From Flavobacteriales bacterium (lineage in GTDB: Bacteria > Bacteroidota > Bacteroidia > Flavobacteriales_F > PHOS-HE28), in contig JADJXH010000003.1 in NCBI GenBank assembly GCA_016715895.1, positions 744,001 to 808,000 of the forward strand: a stretch of 64,000 nt of DNA, written 5' to 3'. Within the stretch, counting starts at the first letter, position 1, and each line of letters begins with the position of its first letter. Below the pieces are notes generated by a model that ran no database searches, was not told where the DNA came from, and saw only the letters and a list, made by a program, of their open reading frames with translations. Below are positions 43,399 through 53,480 of the stretch, one piece after another. A program made the translations under genes and the position numbers.

Positions 43399-46300
43399 TT
43401 ACCGCAGCAGCGTGATGTACCCGGTCCTGACCACCGGCTCCCCGTCGCTCCTGCGCTGTTCCACGATGAAGTAGTAAGTGCCATCCGGTACGGGCACTCC
43501 TGTGCGGAAGTGGGTACCGTCCCAACCCAGGCGGTCCAGGGCACCGTCATGCACCAGCGCTCCAAAGCGATCCAGGATGCGGGCCTCCACAGGCTGCCCA
43601 CCGACCCCGATCAAGTGCCAGAGGTCGTTGACGCCATCACCATTGGGGCTGAACACGGAGGGGGGCTCCCCTTCGCACTCGATCGTGAAGACCTCGACGG
43701 CATCGAATACCGTGCAGCCATTGGCATCCACCGCCTCCACGCTATATACCCCCGAAGTACCGACAATGATGGATGAGCTGGAGATGCCCGTGTTCCACAG
43801 CGGTGAACCGGCCCAGGGGGGCACCGTGAGCTCCACGAACAACCCCAGGCAGATCGTCGTGTCCGGTCCTAGGTCCATCGGTTGGGCCTGAACCAGAACC
43901 AGCGTCCACTCCAGCGTATCGCCGATGCAGGAGCCGATGGCCGGTACCACGGCGTACACGCCGCTGTCCGTCGGTGACGCGGTCGGATCGGACCAGGTCG
44001 GCCCGACCCAGCTGTTCCCTTGCGGGCCGGTCCAAGTACCTGTGATACCCGGATCACCGACCAGTTCGAGGGTGAACGGTTCGCCCAGGCAGACCGCAAC
44101 GGGTGCATCGATGGGGCCTCGCGGCACGGGTAGTACGACAGCCGTCACCGGGATCGGGGCCACGCCCCCGCACACGGTGTCCTGTGGTTGAACGAGAACG
44201 GTCGTGGTCGTGGTCAGGGCCGGCAACACCAGCTGCGGACCGGTACCCAGCAACGAATCGAGCCCCGGGTCGGCGTACCATAAGAAGGCACCGGAGCCGC
44301 TCACGGTAAGCGTGGCATCGGCACCCGCACAGACCGTATCGCCCATCGCGGTCGGCGGAATGGTCAGATGTTCGACCACCCACACGGTGTCCGACGTCGC
44401 CGTGCATCCGCTCGCATCGATCACGGTCAGAACATATCCGCCCGCCGCTGTGACCGTCAGTTGGGAGCCGTACACCGTACCGGGCTCCCAGATGTAGATG
44501 GCCTGACCCGGGGCAGCCTCCAGGACCACCGTTGCGCCCGGACAAAGCGGCACCGTGTCCGGTCCGAGCACAATGGCCTCCGGAACCCCGGCGATGACGT
44601 CCACGCTCAGCACGGTGGTGATGCCACAGGCGGACACCGAGCACGAATAGGTGCCAGGCTGATCGACCACCTGCACCAGGTTGTTCCCGGAGAGCGGTGC
44701 GTCCCAGACCAGCGAGTTGTAGCCGGTGGTCACGACCTGCAAGGTGACCTCATCGTTCGGATCGCTCGCGCAGAGCACACCGTCAGGGGTGACGTTGAGG
44801 AAGGGTGTGGCATAGCCTGTGATCAGGATGGGGTCGGATGCCAGAAAGCAGCCCAGTGTATCGATCATGGTCATGTAGTACTCGCCAGGCACGCTCGTGT
44901 ACACGAAGGGCAGACCGTTGGGCTGTGGGCCCATCGGTCCGTACCAGATGTGATCCGTACCGGGCACCGGTGTGCTGATGAGCGCGGAATCGCCAGGGCA
45001 GATCACCCCATCGGGCGGGAACACCTGAAGCTCCGGAACACCGGGATTGATGAGCACCTTGTTGATGGTGATGTTCTCCGTGCATCCGGTGGTCGTGTCC
45101 ACGGCGGTGGCTTGGAAGCTGTGGTAGCCTGCCATCGGCACCCAGGCCGAATCCCCGTGCAGGATCACCGCCCATGAGGCGGTGACGGATGTGCATCCCA
45201 CGCATTGCAATGTCCACAACGCGGTATCGCCCTCGCAAGCGATCCCCGGGCCCGATACCGTAAAGCTCAGCGGTACCGCAGGGTGTACGATAACGACCAC
45301 CGAGTCGATCGCCGTCCAGTACAACGTATCCGGCGCACAGGTCCCGTTGGTGAGCCGCCATTCCAGGACGTGGACATAAGTGCCGCTTGAGTCGACCGCG
45401 AACGTCCGTGTGTCGGTCCAGAATGAATAGGACGTGCTCCAGGGACCTCCGTTCAGCCGCACATGAAGATCCATCCAGTCCTCCGGGGTGTAGGGAACGC
45501 CGTTCACCGACCATGCGATGGACCATCCCAGGCTCCCGCTCTGCTCCGGACAGATCCACAAGGTGTCCGCCCCGTAGCTCGTCGTGATCGTGGCATCGAT
45601 CTGGGGCAGACTGTCGTTCGGCCAGATCCGTACGAACACCTGGTTCACATTGGTGCAGCCCTCCAACGTGGTGGCCGTGACCCGATACCAACCTGATGTG
45701 TCGGCCACCACGGATGTGCCGGGTGTGACGCTTGAATCCGGGACGTACAGCCAGTGGTAGTCCGCCCAGGTGACCGGGTTCGCCACCCACAACAAGGCCG
45801 TATCTGGCTCGCAGATCACGATCATCTGCGGGTATTCGGCCGCCGTGTTCACCACCACATCGTCCGAAATGAGCGGAACCGGCGGAACAGGATCGACGGT
45901 CACATGGATGCTGTCCGTCCACACGATGCAACCATTGCGCCAACTGACCTGGACAACGTACCATCCGCTGTTGGTGACCATGGTGTCCAGGTCGGTGCCA
46001 CCATCGGGCCATAACACCTCGATCTCGGGGCCCAAGGTCAGCGCGTTCGGCCAATAATTGGGGCGCACCGGAAGCTTCGGCATCAAGTAGGCCGTTCCGC
46101 AGGCTCGGATCGAATCGGCGCACGCATAGTCAGACCACATGCAGGCCTCCAACACAGGGAAGGCGCACACCGTGTCCTCCCTCAGCCAAGGGTCATACGG
46201 TGATCGCCCTTCGACGAAACCCTTGGCGATGAACCCATCCTTGAGACCGAGCGACACGACACCGGTGTAGCTCGCCATCAGACTGTCCTGGCAGGATTGG

Positions 46301-47709
46301 ATGAAGTTGCCTCCTACTTGGAGGTACTGGCCGAACGGCGGCGGTGTGGTCGGAAAAGGCGATTGGTCCGCCGGGAACACCAGCCCGCGCTCGAACGAAC
46401 CACTGAACACGAGCGCACCATCGGGCTGCAGGGTCACCTGCCCGGCCAGTTTCTCCTGAGGACCGCCGAACTGCTGCGCATCGATCGGGGCGAGGCTGTC
46501 CAACGTGAACCGTTCGACGAACAGGTCCTCATCACCAACCGCGAGGAAACGGCCCGCACCGTGAACGGCCGCTTTTTCGCTCCAACTGCAGGAGAACTGC
46601 CCAAGCACCACGATGGTATCGTTGCGTTCCACCACACTGCGTGCGCTGATGAGCTCATCGGAACCGCTGCGCGCATGACGCACATAGTGGCCCGAGGTAT
46701 CCACCTCAAGCAGGTAGAACGCGTGGTCCGTCAAGGACGCCACCATGTCGGGCACGCTGTCCAGGAAGATCATCGTGCCTCGCAGGTCACCGGTGATCAA
46801 CAGATGGCCATCGCCGGCCATCTGCATGTCGCGCACATGGTTGTACACCGCGCCACCGAAACGCCGGAACCACATCTCGTTGCCGGCGGGATCAAGCTTC
46901 AGCAGGAAGGACGCATTGTACATGGCGTTGTCATGCACCTGGTCGAAAGCGATGGTGTCGCTGAACTGTCCGCAGATGTAAATGGCGCCTGCGGCATCCG
47001 TGGCCAGGTCGATGGCGCGGTCCGTGAACTCGGCGGCACCTTGTTGGAGCCAGAGCAGGCTCCCCTGTCCTGAATAGGACGCCACTACGATGTCCATGCT
47101 GTGCACCGTGGACAGAGGCTCCAAGGTGCTGACCAGGGAAACCCCGTCCCACGTGGCCGTGCCCTTGAACTCCCCGGCGAGGGTGACCTGCCCTGTGGGC
47201 GCATAGCCCACGGCGTAGGGCCGGTCAGCTCCATCCGGACCGCCGCCATGCCGGACCCAGTTCGTCGTGCCGCTGGAACCATCGAGCTCAGCGATGAACA
47301 TGTCCGGCGTTCCTCCCGCGCTCTGCAGAGGGGAGCCCAGCACATCAGCCTGCCCCATGAACTCTCCCACCACGGCAAGTTCACCCGCCCCGCTGAGCGC
47401 TAGCTTCACGCCGCGGTCGATGCCCGGGCCGCCGCCTTGCCTCCACCACAGCAGCCCGCCGTTGGGGTCGAGCTTTGCGACGAAAAGGTCCGTGCCTCCG
47501 ACCGCCGTGAAGCCCTGGCCATCGAACACGATGGACCCGCTGAACTCTCCCGTGATGTATAGATCACCTGTTGCATCGCTCAGGATATCCGCCACATGGT
47601 CGTTCCCCGTTCCCCCTAAGCTCCATGCCCAGTGAGGCTGGGCGAACATCGTGACGGACGATGCGGAGAACATCACGATAAGCCAGCCTCGCACGCATGG
47701 TCCGGTCAT
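43399..47709 (-). CDS. Giant secreted protein with beta-propeller-like repeats and T9SS type B domain
   Basis: 1,436 residues. The ATG at 47709 gives a signal peptide (MTGPCVRGWLIVMFSASSVTMFAQ) and sits 17 nt after a TATCTTTG box; a start at 47745 would lie upstream of that box. Residues about 25-440 contain repeated YITGEFSG..FVAKLDPNG.LLW units of the SBBP or propeller type. Ig-like and SprB-like domains follow, with gapped PG.Y......GC patterns. The C-terminus is a type B (gliding) sorting domain: VFSPNGDGVNDLWHLIG, DRFGALVHDG and VPDGTYYFIVEQR. It is a tandem paralogue of the gene at 48035-52363. Confidence 0.92.
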   Translation of the reverse strand: MTGPCVRGWLIVMFSASSVTMFAQPHWAWSLGGTGNDHVADILSDATGDLYITGEFSGSIVFDGQGFTAVGGTDLFVAKLDPNGGLLWWRQGGGPGIDRGVKLALSGAGELAVVGEFMGQADVLGSPLQSAGGTPDMFIAELDGSSGTTNWVRHGGGPDGADRPYAVGYAPTGQVTLAGEFKGTATWDGVSLVSTLEPLSTVHSMDIVVASYSGQGSLLWLQQGAAEFTDRAIDLATDAAGAIYICGQFSDTIAFDQVHDNAMYNASFLLKLDPAGNEMWFRRFGGAVYNHVRDMQMAGDGHLLITGDLRGTMIFLDSVPDMVASLTDHAFYLLEVDTSGHYVRHARSGSDELISARSVVERNDTIVVLGQFSCSWSEKAAVHGAGRFLAVGDEDLFVERFTLDSLAPIDAQQFGGPQEKLAGQVTLQPDGALVFSGSFERGLVFPADQSPFPTTPPPFGQYLQVGGNFIQSCQDSLMASYTGVVSLGLKDGFIAKGFVEGRSPYDPWLREDTVCAFPVLEACMWSDYACADSIRACGTAYLMPKLPVRPNYWPNALTLGPEIEVLWPDGGTDLDTMVTNSGWYVVQVSWRNGCIVWTDSIHVTVDPVPPVPLISDDVVVNTAAEYPQMIVICEPDTALLWVANPVTWADYHWLYVPDSSVTPGTSVVADTSGWYRVTATTLEGCTNVNQVFVRIWPNDSLPQIDATITTSYGADTLWICPEQSGSLGWSIAWSVNGVPYTPEDWMDLHVRLNGGPWSTSYSFWTDTRTFAVDSSGTYVHVLEWRLTNGTCAPDTLYWTAIDSVVVIVHPAVPLSFTVSGPGIACEGDTALWTLQCVGCTSVTASWAVILHGDSAWVPMAGYHSFQATAVDTTTGCTENITINKVLINPGVPELQVFPPDGVICPGDSALISTPVPGTDHIWYGPMGPQPNGLPFVYTSVPGEYYMTMIDTLGCFLASDPILITGYATPFLNVTPDGVLCASDPNDEVTLQVVTTGYNSLVWDAPLSGNNLVQVVDQPGTYSCSVSACGITTVLSVDVIAGVPEAIVLGPDTVPLCPGATVVLEAAPGQAIYIWEPGTVYGSQLTVTAAGGYVLTVIDASGCTATSDTVWVVEHLTIPPTAMGDTVCAGADATLTVSGSGAFLWYADPGLDSLLGTGPQLVLPALTTTTTVLVQPQDTVCGGVAPIPVTAVVLPVPRGPIDAPVAVCLGEPFTLELVGDPGITGTWTGPQGNSWVGPTWSDPTASPTDSGVYAVVPAIGSCIGDTLEWTLVLVQAQPMDLGPDTTICLGLFVELTVPPWAGSPLWNTGISSSSIIVGTSGVYSVEAVDANGCTVFDAVEVFTIECEGEPPSVFSPNGDGVNDLWHLIGVGGQPVEARILDRFGALVHDGALDRLGWDGTHFRTGVPVPDGTYYFIVEQRRSDGEPVVRTGYITLLR

Positions 47710-48034
47710 GACCGTGGGGATATACCCAAAGATATCCGGGCTCACCGAGACGCTGCCTATGGTTGAAAAAGAACCGTCCGGTCAGCGGCCCTCTGAGAAC
47801 ATCATTCAGGGCACTTGCGCCTTCGCTTCGGCGACGGCGTGCTTCGCAGGGGTCCTTCAAGCCGATGCTTCGTTGCAGGAGGGCTTACAGAGCGCCTGAC
47901 CACGCTCGGTTCAAGCGCCGACCCCTGTTCGAGAAATAATGCGGGCTCGCCTCCGAACACATGTTGAGATGGCCTTTCGGCAACCGCATCCGCAGATCCA
48001 AGATCGCGCCTCCGCCAGATGGAACACGTACACC
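47710..48034. other. Intergenic region between the tandem paralogues
   Basis: 325 bp containing the TATCTTTG box at 47727-47734. I see no gene, RNA or repeat. Confidence 0.55.
47727..47734 (-). promoter_or_regulatory. -7 box of the downstream paralogue
   Basis: TATCTTTG on the minus strand, 17 nt before the ATG at 47709. Confidence 0.5.
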
Positions 48035-51000
48035 TTAACGCAACAACTGCAGCGATCCCTGCTGGCTGTGCCGCTCACCTATATAACTGTCCACGTCCAG
48101 GATGTAGAAATAGGTGCCCTCCGGGACCGGCTCACCACTGAACCCGCTGCGTCCGTTCCATTCCACGTGCGCCGCGCTGCCCAGGTATACGCGCTGCCCC
48201 CACCGGTTGAAGACCTCGAAGGTCAGCGTACCGCCCCAAGGCGCGTCCAGCACCACCGCATCGTTGACCCCGTCCCCATTGGGGCTGAAGACGTTCGGCA
48301 CGATGAGGTCGCACAGGTCGAAGTTCACCTGCACGGAACCGCTGGTCCTGCAGCCGTCGCTCCCGATCGCCTGCATGCTGTAGGTCCCCGGAACGCTCAC
48401 CAGCAGGCTGTCCCCTTCGGGGCCGTGGGCCCAGGTGATCTCGTTGAAGCCAGGTCCCAGCACGATCCACACCGGGGTGCCCGAACAGCCTGTGATCGGG
48501 GCGAAGTCGATGATGCTGCCGGGGATCACCACCAGTTCACCGGAAGCTGCAGGTCCTGTGCATCCGTTCGCGGTGAGCACACACGTGTACAGGCCAGCGT
48601 CCTCGATGGCCACGGGATCGATCAGGATGCCGGGCCCGGTCGCGGATCCCCCCGGGGTCGTCCATCCATAGGTGGCGCCGGCCGGACCCGAAGCGTTCAG
48701 CACGGCGGTCTCCCCGGCACAGAAGACCCACGGCGTGTCCAGCACCGCTGAAGGCGGAACGCTCAGCGCCTGAACCGATACGGGCACCGGGGCCGTTGTG
48801 CAACCGCCCTCCTGCTGTCCCACATACACCACGAGGCCACCGCTCGGGACGGTGACCATGAGGGAGGGGCCGGTGCCCAGCACCTGCTGGCCCGAAGCAT
48901 CCGCGTACCAGGTGAGCACGCCGGAGCCTTGCGCCAGGAGGTCGACGACATCGCCCGGGCAGGCCGCCGTATCCGCCGCGCCCACCGGATCCGTGATGGT
49001 CGCGGCCTCCACCACCACCGTATCGGACGCGGCCGAGCATCCACCCGCATCGAAGACCACGGCCGACCAACTGCCGGGCTGGCTCACCCAGATGGTCTCA
49101 CCGATGAGACCTCCGGGCCACCACACCGCACCACCACCCAAGGGGACCACCGCGAGCTGCACGCTGTCGCCAGGGCAGAGCGTGAACGGACCCGGTGTGA
49201 GCACTTGCGCCACGGGCGGCACCCCGCTGATCTCCACCTGCAGAATGGTCGTGATGCCGCACGAGGTGACCTCCACGCTGTAGAGGCCGGGCTGATGGAC
49301 CACCTGCAGCGGATCGTTCCCGCTCAAGGGCGCCCCCCAGGTGATGCTGTTCACGGCGTCCGCGGCCACCTGTAGAAGCACGCTGTCCGCGGGACCGCAT
49401 AGCGTGGAGTCCGGATGCAGGTTGAGGAAGGGGGGGGCATAGGGGAAGACCTCCGCCGGGGGCGATTGGACCGCACATCCCTGGTCCGTCATCACATCAC
49501 AGTAGTAAAGCCCGGGATCGGTCGCATAGGTGATCATGGTGGTGTCCGGAAGCGCGCCGTTGGGGCCGAACCAGCTGTACACCCCGGGCACGGTGCCGAT
49601 GAGCGTCACCCCACTGTCCGGACAGAGCACTTCAGGCACCACAAGGATCTCCGGCAAGGGAGGGCCATCGAGGAACACATCGGCGTAGGCCTGGCTCGGG
49701 CATCCGTTGCTGTCCACGGCCGTCACCTGCACCGCGTAGTACCCGAGCTGCGACACCTGCGCACTGTCCTGATCGATCGCCAGGAATTGCTGGCCGATCC
49801 ACAACCAATCGAAGCAGGTGGGGCAATCGGCCACCAGCCACGCCGACTGGCCCGGGCAGAGGAAGGGCGGTGCCGTCAGGGTCAGTTGAGGTGGCCCCGG
49901 ATCGGCGAAGGTGAGGTGGATGCTGTCGGTGAACAGGAACGCCAGGGTGTCCGGGCACGGATAGTTCGTGACGAACACGCTGGTGTGCAGCACGAACCAA
50001 CCGTTCTGCTGCGGTGGGAAGAGCCCGGTGCTCACATCCGTGGTATCCAACAGCTCCAACTGCAGGAAACCGAGCGTGGACAAGGTGTAGTTCAGCGTTG
50101 GATCGAAGGGGAACGGTTGGCCGTTCTCCGTCCATGTGAAGTTCAGCCCGAGGTCGAGCAGCCCGATCCCGCAGAGCACCAGGCTGTCGTTGCCGTCCAG
50201 GTCCTGCGGGAACTCGTGCTGCAGGTCCAGCACCAACGCCGGCAGCGGATCGTAGGCCACAACGACCACGTTCACGGAGTTCTCCGCCTCGCACCCGTTC
50301 GGCAGCTCCACATGAAAGGTCCACATGCCTGCCGTATCGGTGACGAAGGATTGCTGCTGGATCACCGTGTCCCCATCGGTCCAGTAGCTGAACGGGCCGC
50401 CCGTGTAGTTGTCGCAGGTCAGCGTCACGCTGTCCCCCGGACACAGCTCAACGTCGTTATCGGCAGGAAAGGCCGTTATGTTGTACCCCTTGGAATCCGT
50501 GATCAATGGGACATCCGGGAAGACCAGCACCTCGGCGAACACGGTCTCACCCAGTGTGAAGCAGCCATTGGAGAAGCTCACCGACAGCGACACAGGGCCG
50601 GACGCTCCGACGAAGGTGCTGTCCGTCGTGCTGCCCGTGCTCCATTGGAACTGCACCGGCGGACCGATATCGTACGAACCGTCCAGGTCGTCGACAGTGA
50701 CACTGAAGGTGGTATCGATGCCCAACCAGAACGGACCGCATTGCGTGTGCGCCGTGAAGCAGGTGTCCGTCATCCGGGCGTACAACGGATCGAAATCGCC
50801 GACGCACAAGGACCCCGCGCTGCGGTCGCAGCCCCCCCCGACCCGTTCCCAGATGTCATAGGGCGATCGGCCGCTGACAAAGCCCCGTGTGATGAACCCG
50901 TCCAACAGCCCGGCACTGGCCTCGCCCGCATACAGGTCATAGTGGATATCCCCGCAATAGCCCGGGGATTGCGGAGAAACGACCAGCCCCGCGGGCGAGG

Positions 51001-52363
51001 TGAGCGAAGCATCGAACGTGGAGTCTCCAGGGATGACCAGCACCTGGTCGAAGGACCCGCTGAAGACCAGCTCTCCATCGGGTTGGGCCACGATCCCGCC
51101 TGCGCGCTTCTCCCCTGCCCCACCGAACTGCTGGGCGTCGATGAAGGAGAGGTCACCCACCCGATGCCGCGCGATGAAGAGGTCCGGTGCACCCACGGCG
51201 AGGAACACCCCGCTACCATACGCCTGGGCCAGATCGGTGAACTGGCAGGTGAACGTGCCGTACGCGGCGATGGTATCGGCCGAGAGCGCCAGCCGCACGG
51301 GCTCCACATCGCTCTGCGAACCCCTGCTCGCGGCCCCGATGAACTGGCCTTGCGCATCGGCGCGCAGGATGAAGTAGCTCTCCGGATCAAGCTCGGTCAC
51401 CTGGTCCGGGCTTCCATCCTCGAAGCTCATCACGCCCTGCAATTCGCCCAGCAGGAATAGACCATCGCCCGCCCTCCAGCGCAGGTCCGCACCGCGGTTC
51501 ACCGCCGCTCCTCCGCAGCGCCGGAACCACAGGTCCTGCCCGGCACCGTCCACCTTCAATAGGAAGATCGCATCATCCCAGGTGTTCAGGTACGACTGAT
51601 CGAAGGCGATGGTGTCGCTGAACTGGCCGAGGACATACGCTGCGCCCGCCGCATCATGCACCACGGCCGTGGCCGCATCATCCGCCGGGGCCACCCCCTG
51701 CTTGGTCCACAGCGGCGTCCCTGCGGCGGTCATCGCCGCGATGAACACGTCGGTGCCGGGCAGCAGGGTGTTCGGATCGATGGTGCTCTGGATCGTTGTG
51801 CCGTTGAACGTGAAGGACTCGCGGAACTCCCCCACCACGATCACATCACCGTTCGGAGCCACCGAAACGCCGGCGGGCCGATCATAGCCGGTGAAGCCGC
51901 CACCGGCTGTCACCCACTGCTGCTGTCCTGTGGCCGCGTCGAGACTCGCCACGAACAGGTCCACTGAGCCACCTTGTGAACTGAGCAGGCTCCCCTGGAA
52001 CTCGGCCGTGGCCATGAACTGCCCCACCACGACCAACCGGCCGTTCGCTCCCAGCGCGAGCCGGAGCCCACGGTCCAGGCCGGGGCCTCCTGCCTGTTGC
52101 ACCCAGATCGGAACGCCGTTGGGATCGAGCCGGGCGATGAACGCATCGGTCGATCCGGCCGCGAGCAGGGTCTGTCCGCCTAGGGTGGCCGCACCGCTGA
52201 ACTCACCGGTGACGAACAGGTCACCGTTGGGCGCCACCACCACGTCCGCCACATGCTCCACGCTCGGCGACGCGATCGTGCGCGACCAATGCGTCTGCGC
52301 GCCGGACCTGATGTGCAGCCCGCACAATGCGCAGATGATCAGGACCCGCTGAATGCGCCTCAT
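48035..52363 (-). CDS. Giant secreted protein with beta-propeller-like repeats and T9SS type B domain (paralogue)
   Basis: 1,442 residues. The signal peptide begins MRRIQRVLIICALCGLHIRSGAQ, and the start lies 5 nt after a TACCTTCG box. Its architecture is collinear with the neighbouring gene: N-terminal GDLFVTGEFSG..FIARLDPNGVPIWVQQAGGPGLDRG units, a Cys-containing middle, many Ig/SprB-like units (GLYYCDVMTDQGC), and a type B end (VFSPNGDGVNDAVVLDAP, NRWGQRVYLG, VPEGTYFYILDVD). Sequence identity is moderate by eye, implying an old duplication. Probably a T9SS-exported surface protein. Confidence 0.92.
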   Translation of the reverse strand: MRRIQRVLIICALCGLHIRSGAQTHWSRTIASPSVEHVADVVVAPNGDLFVTGEFSGAATLGGQTLLAAGSTDAFIARLDPNGVPIWVQQAGGPGLDRGLRLALGANGRLVVVGQFMATAEFQGSLLSSQGGSVDLFVASLDAATGQQQWVTAGGGFTGYDRPAGVSVAPNGDVIVVGEFRESFTFNGTTIQSTIDPNTLLPGTDVFIAAMTAAGTPLWTKQGVAPADDAATAVVHDAAGAAYVLGQFSDTIAFDQSYLNTWDDAIFLLKVDGAGQDLWFRRCGGAAVNRGADLRWRAGDGLFLLGELQGVMSFEDGSPDQVTELDPESYFILRADAQGQFIGAASRGSQSDVEPVRLALSADTIAAYGTFTCQFTDLAQAYGSGVFLAVGAPDLFIARHRVGDLSFIDAQQFGGAGEKRAGGIVAQPDGELVFSGSFDQVLVIPGDSTFDASLTSPAGLVVSPQSPGYCGDIHYDLYAGEASAGLLDGFITRGFVSGRSPYDIWERVGGGCDRSAGSLCVGDFDPLYARMTDTCFTAHTQCGPFWLGIDTTFSVTVDDLDGSYDIGPPVQFQWSTGSTTDSTFVGASGPVSLSVSFSNGCFTLGETVFAEVLVFPDVPLITDSKGYNITAFPADNDVELCPGDSVTLTCDNYTGGPFSYWTDGDTVIQQQSFVTDTAGMWTFHVELPNGCEAENSVNVVVVAYDPLPALVLDLQHEFPQDLDGNDSLVLCGIGLLDLGLNFTWTENGQPFPFDPTLNYTLSTLGFLQLELLDTTDVSTGLFPPQQNGWFVLHTSVFVTNYPCPDTLAFLFTDSIHLTFADPGPPQLTLTAPPFLCPGQSAWLVADCPTCFDWLWIGQQFLAIDQDSAQVSQLGYYAVQVTAVDSNGCPSQAYADVFLDGPPLPEILVVPEVLCPDSGVTLIGTVPGVYSWFGPNGALPDTTMITYATDPGLYYCDVMTDQGCAVQSPPAEVFPYAPPFLNLHPDSTLCGPADSVLLQVAADAVNSITWGAPLSGNDPLQVVHQPGLYSVEVTSCGITTILQVEISGVPPVAQVLTPGPFTLCPGDSVQLAVVPLGGGAVWWPGGLIGETIWVSQPGSWSAVVFDAGGCSAASDTVVVEAATITDPVGAADTAACPGDVVDLLAQGSGVLTWYADASGQQVLGTGPSLMVTVPSGGLVVYVGQQEGGCTTAPVPVSVQALSVPPSAVLDTPWVFCAGETAVLNASGPAGATYGWTTPGGSATGPGILIDPVAIEDAGLYTCVLTANGCTGPAASGELVVIPGSIIDFAPITGCSGTPVWIVLGPGFNEITWAHGPEGDSLLVSVPGTYSMQAIGSDGCRTSGSVQVNFDLCDLIVPNVFSPNGDGVNDAVVLDAPWGGTLTFEVFNRWGQRVYLGSAAHVEWNGRSGFSGEPVPEGTYFYILDVDSYIGERHSQQGSLQLLR

Positions 52364-52368
52364 CCACC

Positions 52369-52376
52369 CGAAGGTA
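52369..52376 (-). promoter_or_regulatory. -7 box of the upstream paralogue
   Basis: TACCTTCG on the minus strand, 5 nt before the ATG at 52363. Confidence 0.45.
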
Positions 52377-52653
52377 CTCCTGGCGTTCAAGCTGACCAAG
52401 GCGAATAAGCCGACCGGAGGGCGCCCGGAAGCACTGGAAACGAAGCGGATGAAGGTCCAGGAAGCAGCCCTGCGGCTCCATCGCGAACTCCCGTGCTCCG
52501 TGTACACGGCGAGGATGGCGCTGGAGACGCATGGACCGATCGGTCGCCGAAGCGACGGACACCTTGGAAGTGATCGCGCAGGACGGACCGGGGGGCAACC
52601 TTGCCGTGTTGTTCGCCGTACGAAGGCCACCTGTCATTGCTTCAGTGCGACCC

Positions 52654-53361
52654 ATGGACCTGTTTGGACGACCGTATTCCGTGATGCTGCTTGCCGTTGC
52701 CCTTCTGGGCAACGGCTGCAGCCGGAACCTGCTCGAGGAGCGTGTGGCGGAAGGGGTCATCGAGTATGCATTGACCTTTCCGGACTACGACCCCAACGGC
52801 CTGATGGCCGGCATGTTACCGGAAAGGACGACCGTGACCTTCACCCAGGACAAGCAGGTGGCCGAGCTCAGCGCCGGCATGGGCGTGTTCCGCACGGCCA
52901 TCGTGACGGACAACAGCCGGAAGCAGATGGACTACCACCTGAGCCTGCTGAGCAAGAAGCTGGTAAGCCGGTTGCAGCCTCGCGACATGCTGACCTTCAA
53001 CAAGGAGAAGCCGGCCCTCACGATCCTTTACACGAATGAGGTGGATACGATCGCCGGATACCCGTGCAAGAAGGCCGTGGCCGTGTTCGGGGGCATCGAC
53101 AAGCCGGAGATCGAGCTGTACTACACCGACCGCATCCGCATCGAGGACCCCAACTGGTACGGTCCGTTCCAGGAGATACCCGGGGTGCTGCTGCGCTACG
53201 AGATGGTCCAATACGGAATGCGCATGCGGCTGGACGCCGTGGCCGTGACCCCCGGCAAGGTGGACGCTGCGCGCTTCGCCCAGAAAGAGGGCTACCAGGA
53301 GGTGCCGCCGGCCGTGCTGGACCATGAACTGCAGGAGGTGCTGGGCACCTTCAGCCTCTGA
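52654..53361 (+). CDS. Lipoprotein, GLPGLI/DUF4412-like
   Basis: 235 residues. Lipobox LLGNGC gives a lipoprotein signal. The body has EGVIEYALTFPDYDP, a long strand-rich middle, and DTIAGYPCKKAVAVF..IELYYTDRI, the AGY.CKKA..YYT pattern of GLPGLI or DUF4412 proteins, which share the LolA-like fold. Function unknown; an envelope role is likely. The start at 52654 was chosen for the lipobox; the open frame extends further upstream. It precedes ftsK by 119 bp. Confidence 0.78.
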   Translation: MDLFGRPYSVMLLAVALLGNGCSRNLLEERVAEGVIEYALTFPDYDPNGLMAGMLPERTTVTFTQDKQVAELSAGMGVFRTAIVTDNSRKQMDYHLSLLSKKLVSRLQPRDMLTFNKEKPALTILYTNEVDTIAGYPCKKAVAVFGGIDKPEIELYYTDRIRIEDPNWYGPFQEIPGVLLRYEMVQYGMRMRLDAVAVTPGKVDAARFAQKEGYQEVPPAVLDHELQEVLGTFSL

Positions 53362-53441
53362 GGCCCAGCGGCTTCGGGTTTTCCTTCGGAACTGTTGATA
53401 ATAGCCGGACGCCGCGGTCCGTTGGGGGGAATACCCCCCGG

Positions 53442-53449
53442 TACTTTTG
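53442..53449 (+). promoter_or_regulatory. -7 box of ftsK
   Basis: TACTTTTG, 31 nt before the ftsK ATG. Confidence 0.4.
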
Positions 53450-53480
53450 AACGACCCGCGCTCCAGCCCGCGCGGGCCCG

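Noticed and set aside
49415..51460. 681-codon plus-strand frame inside the giant type B gene
   Set aside because: Antisense shadow; no domain or start context.
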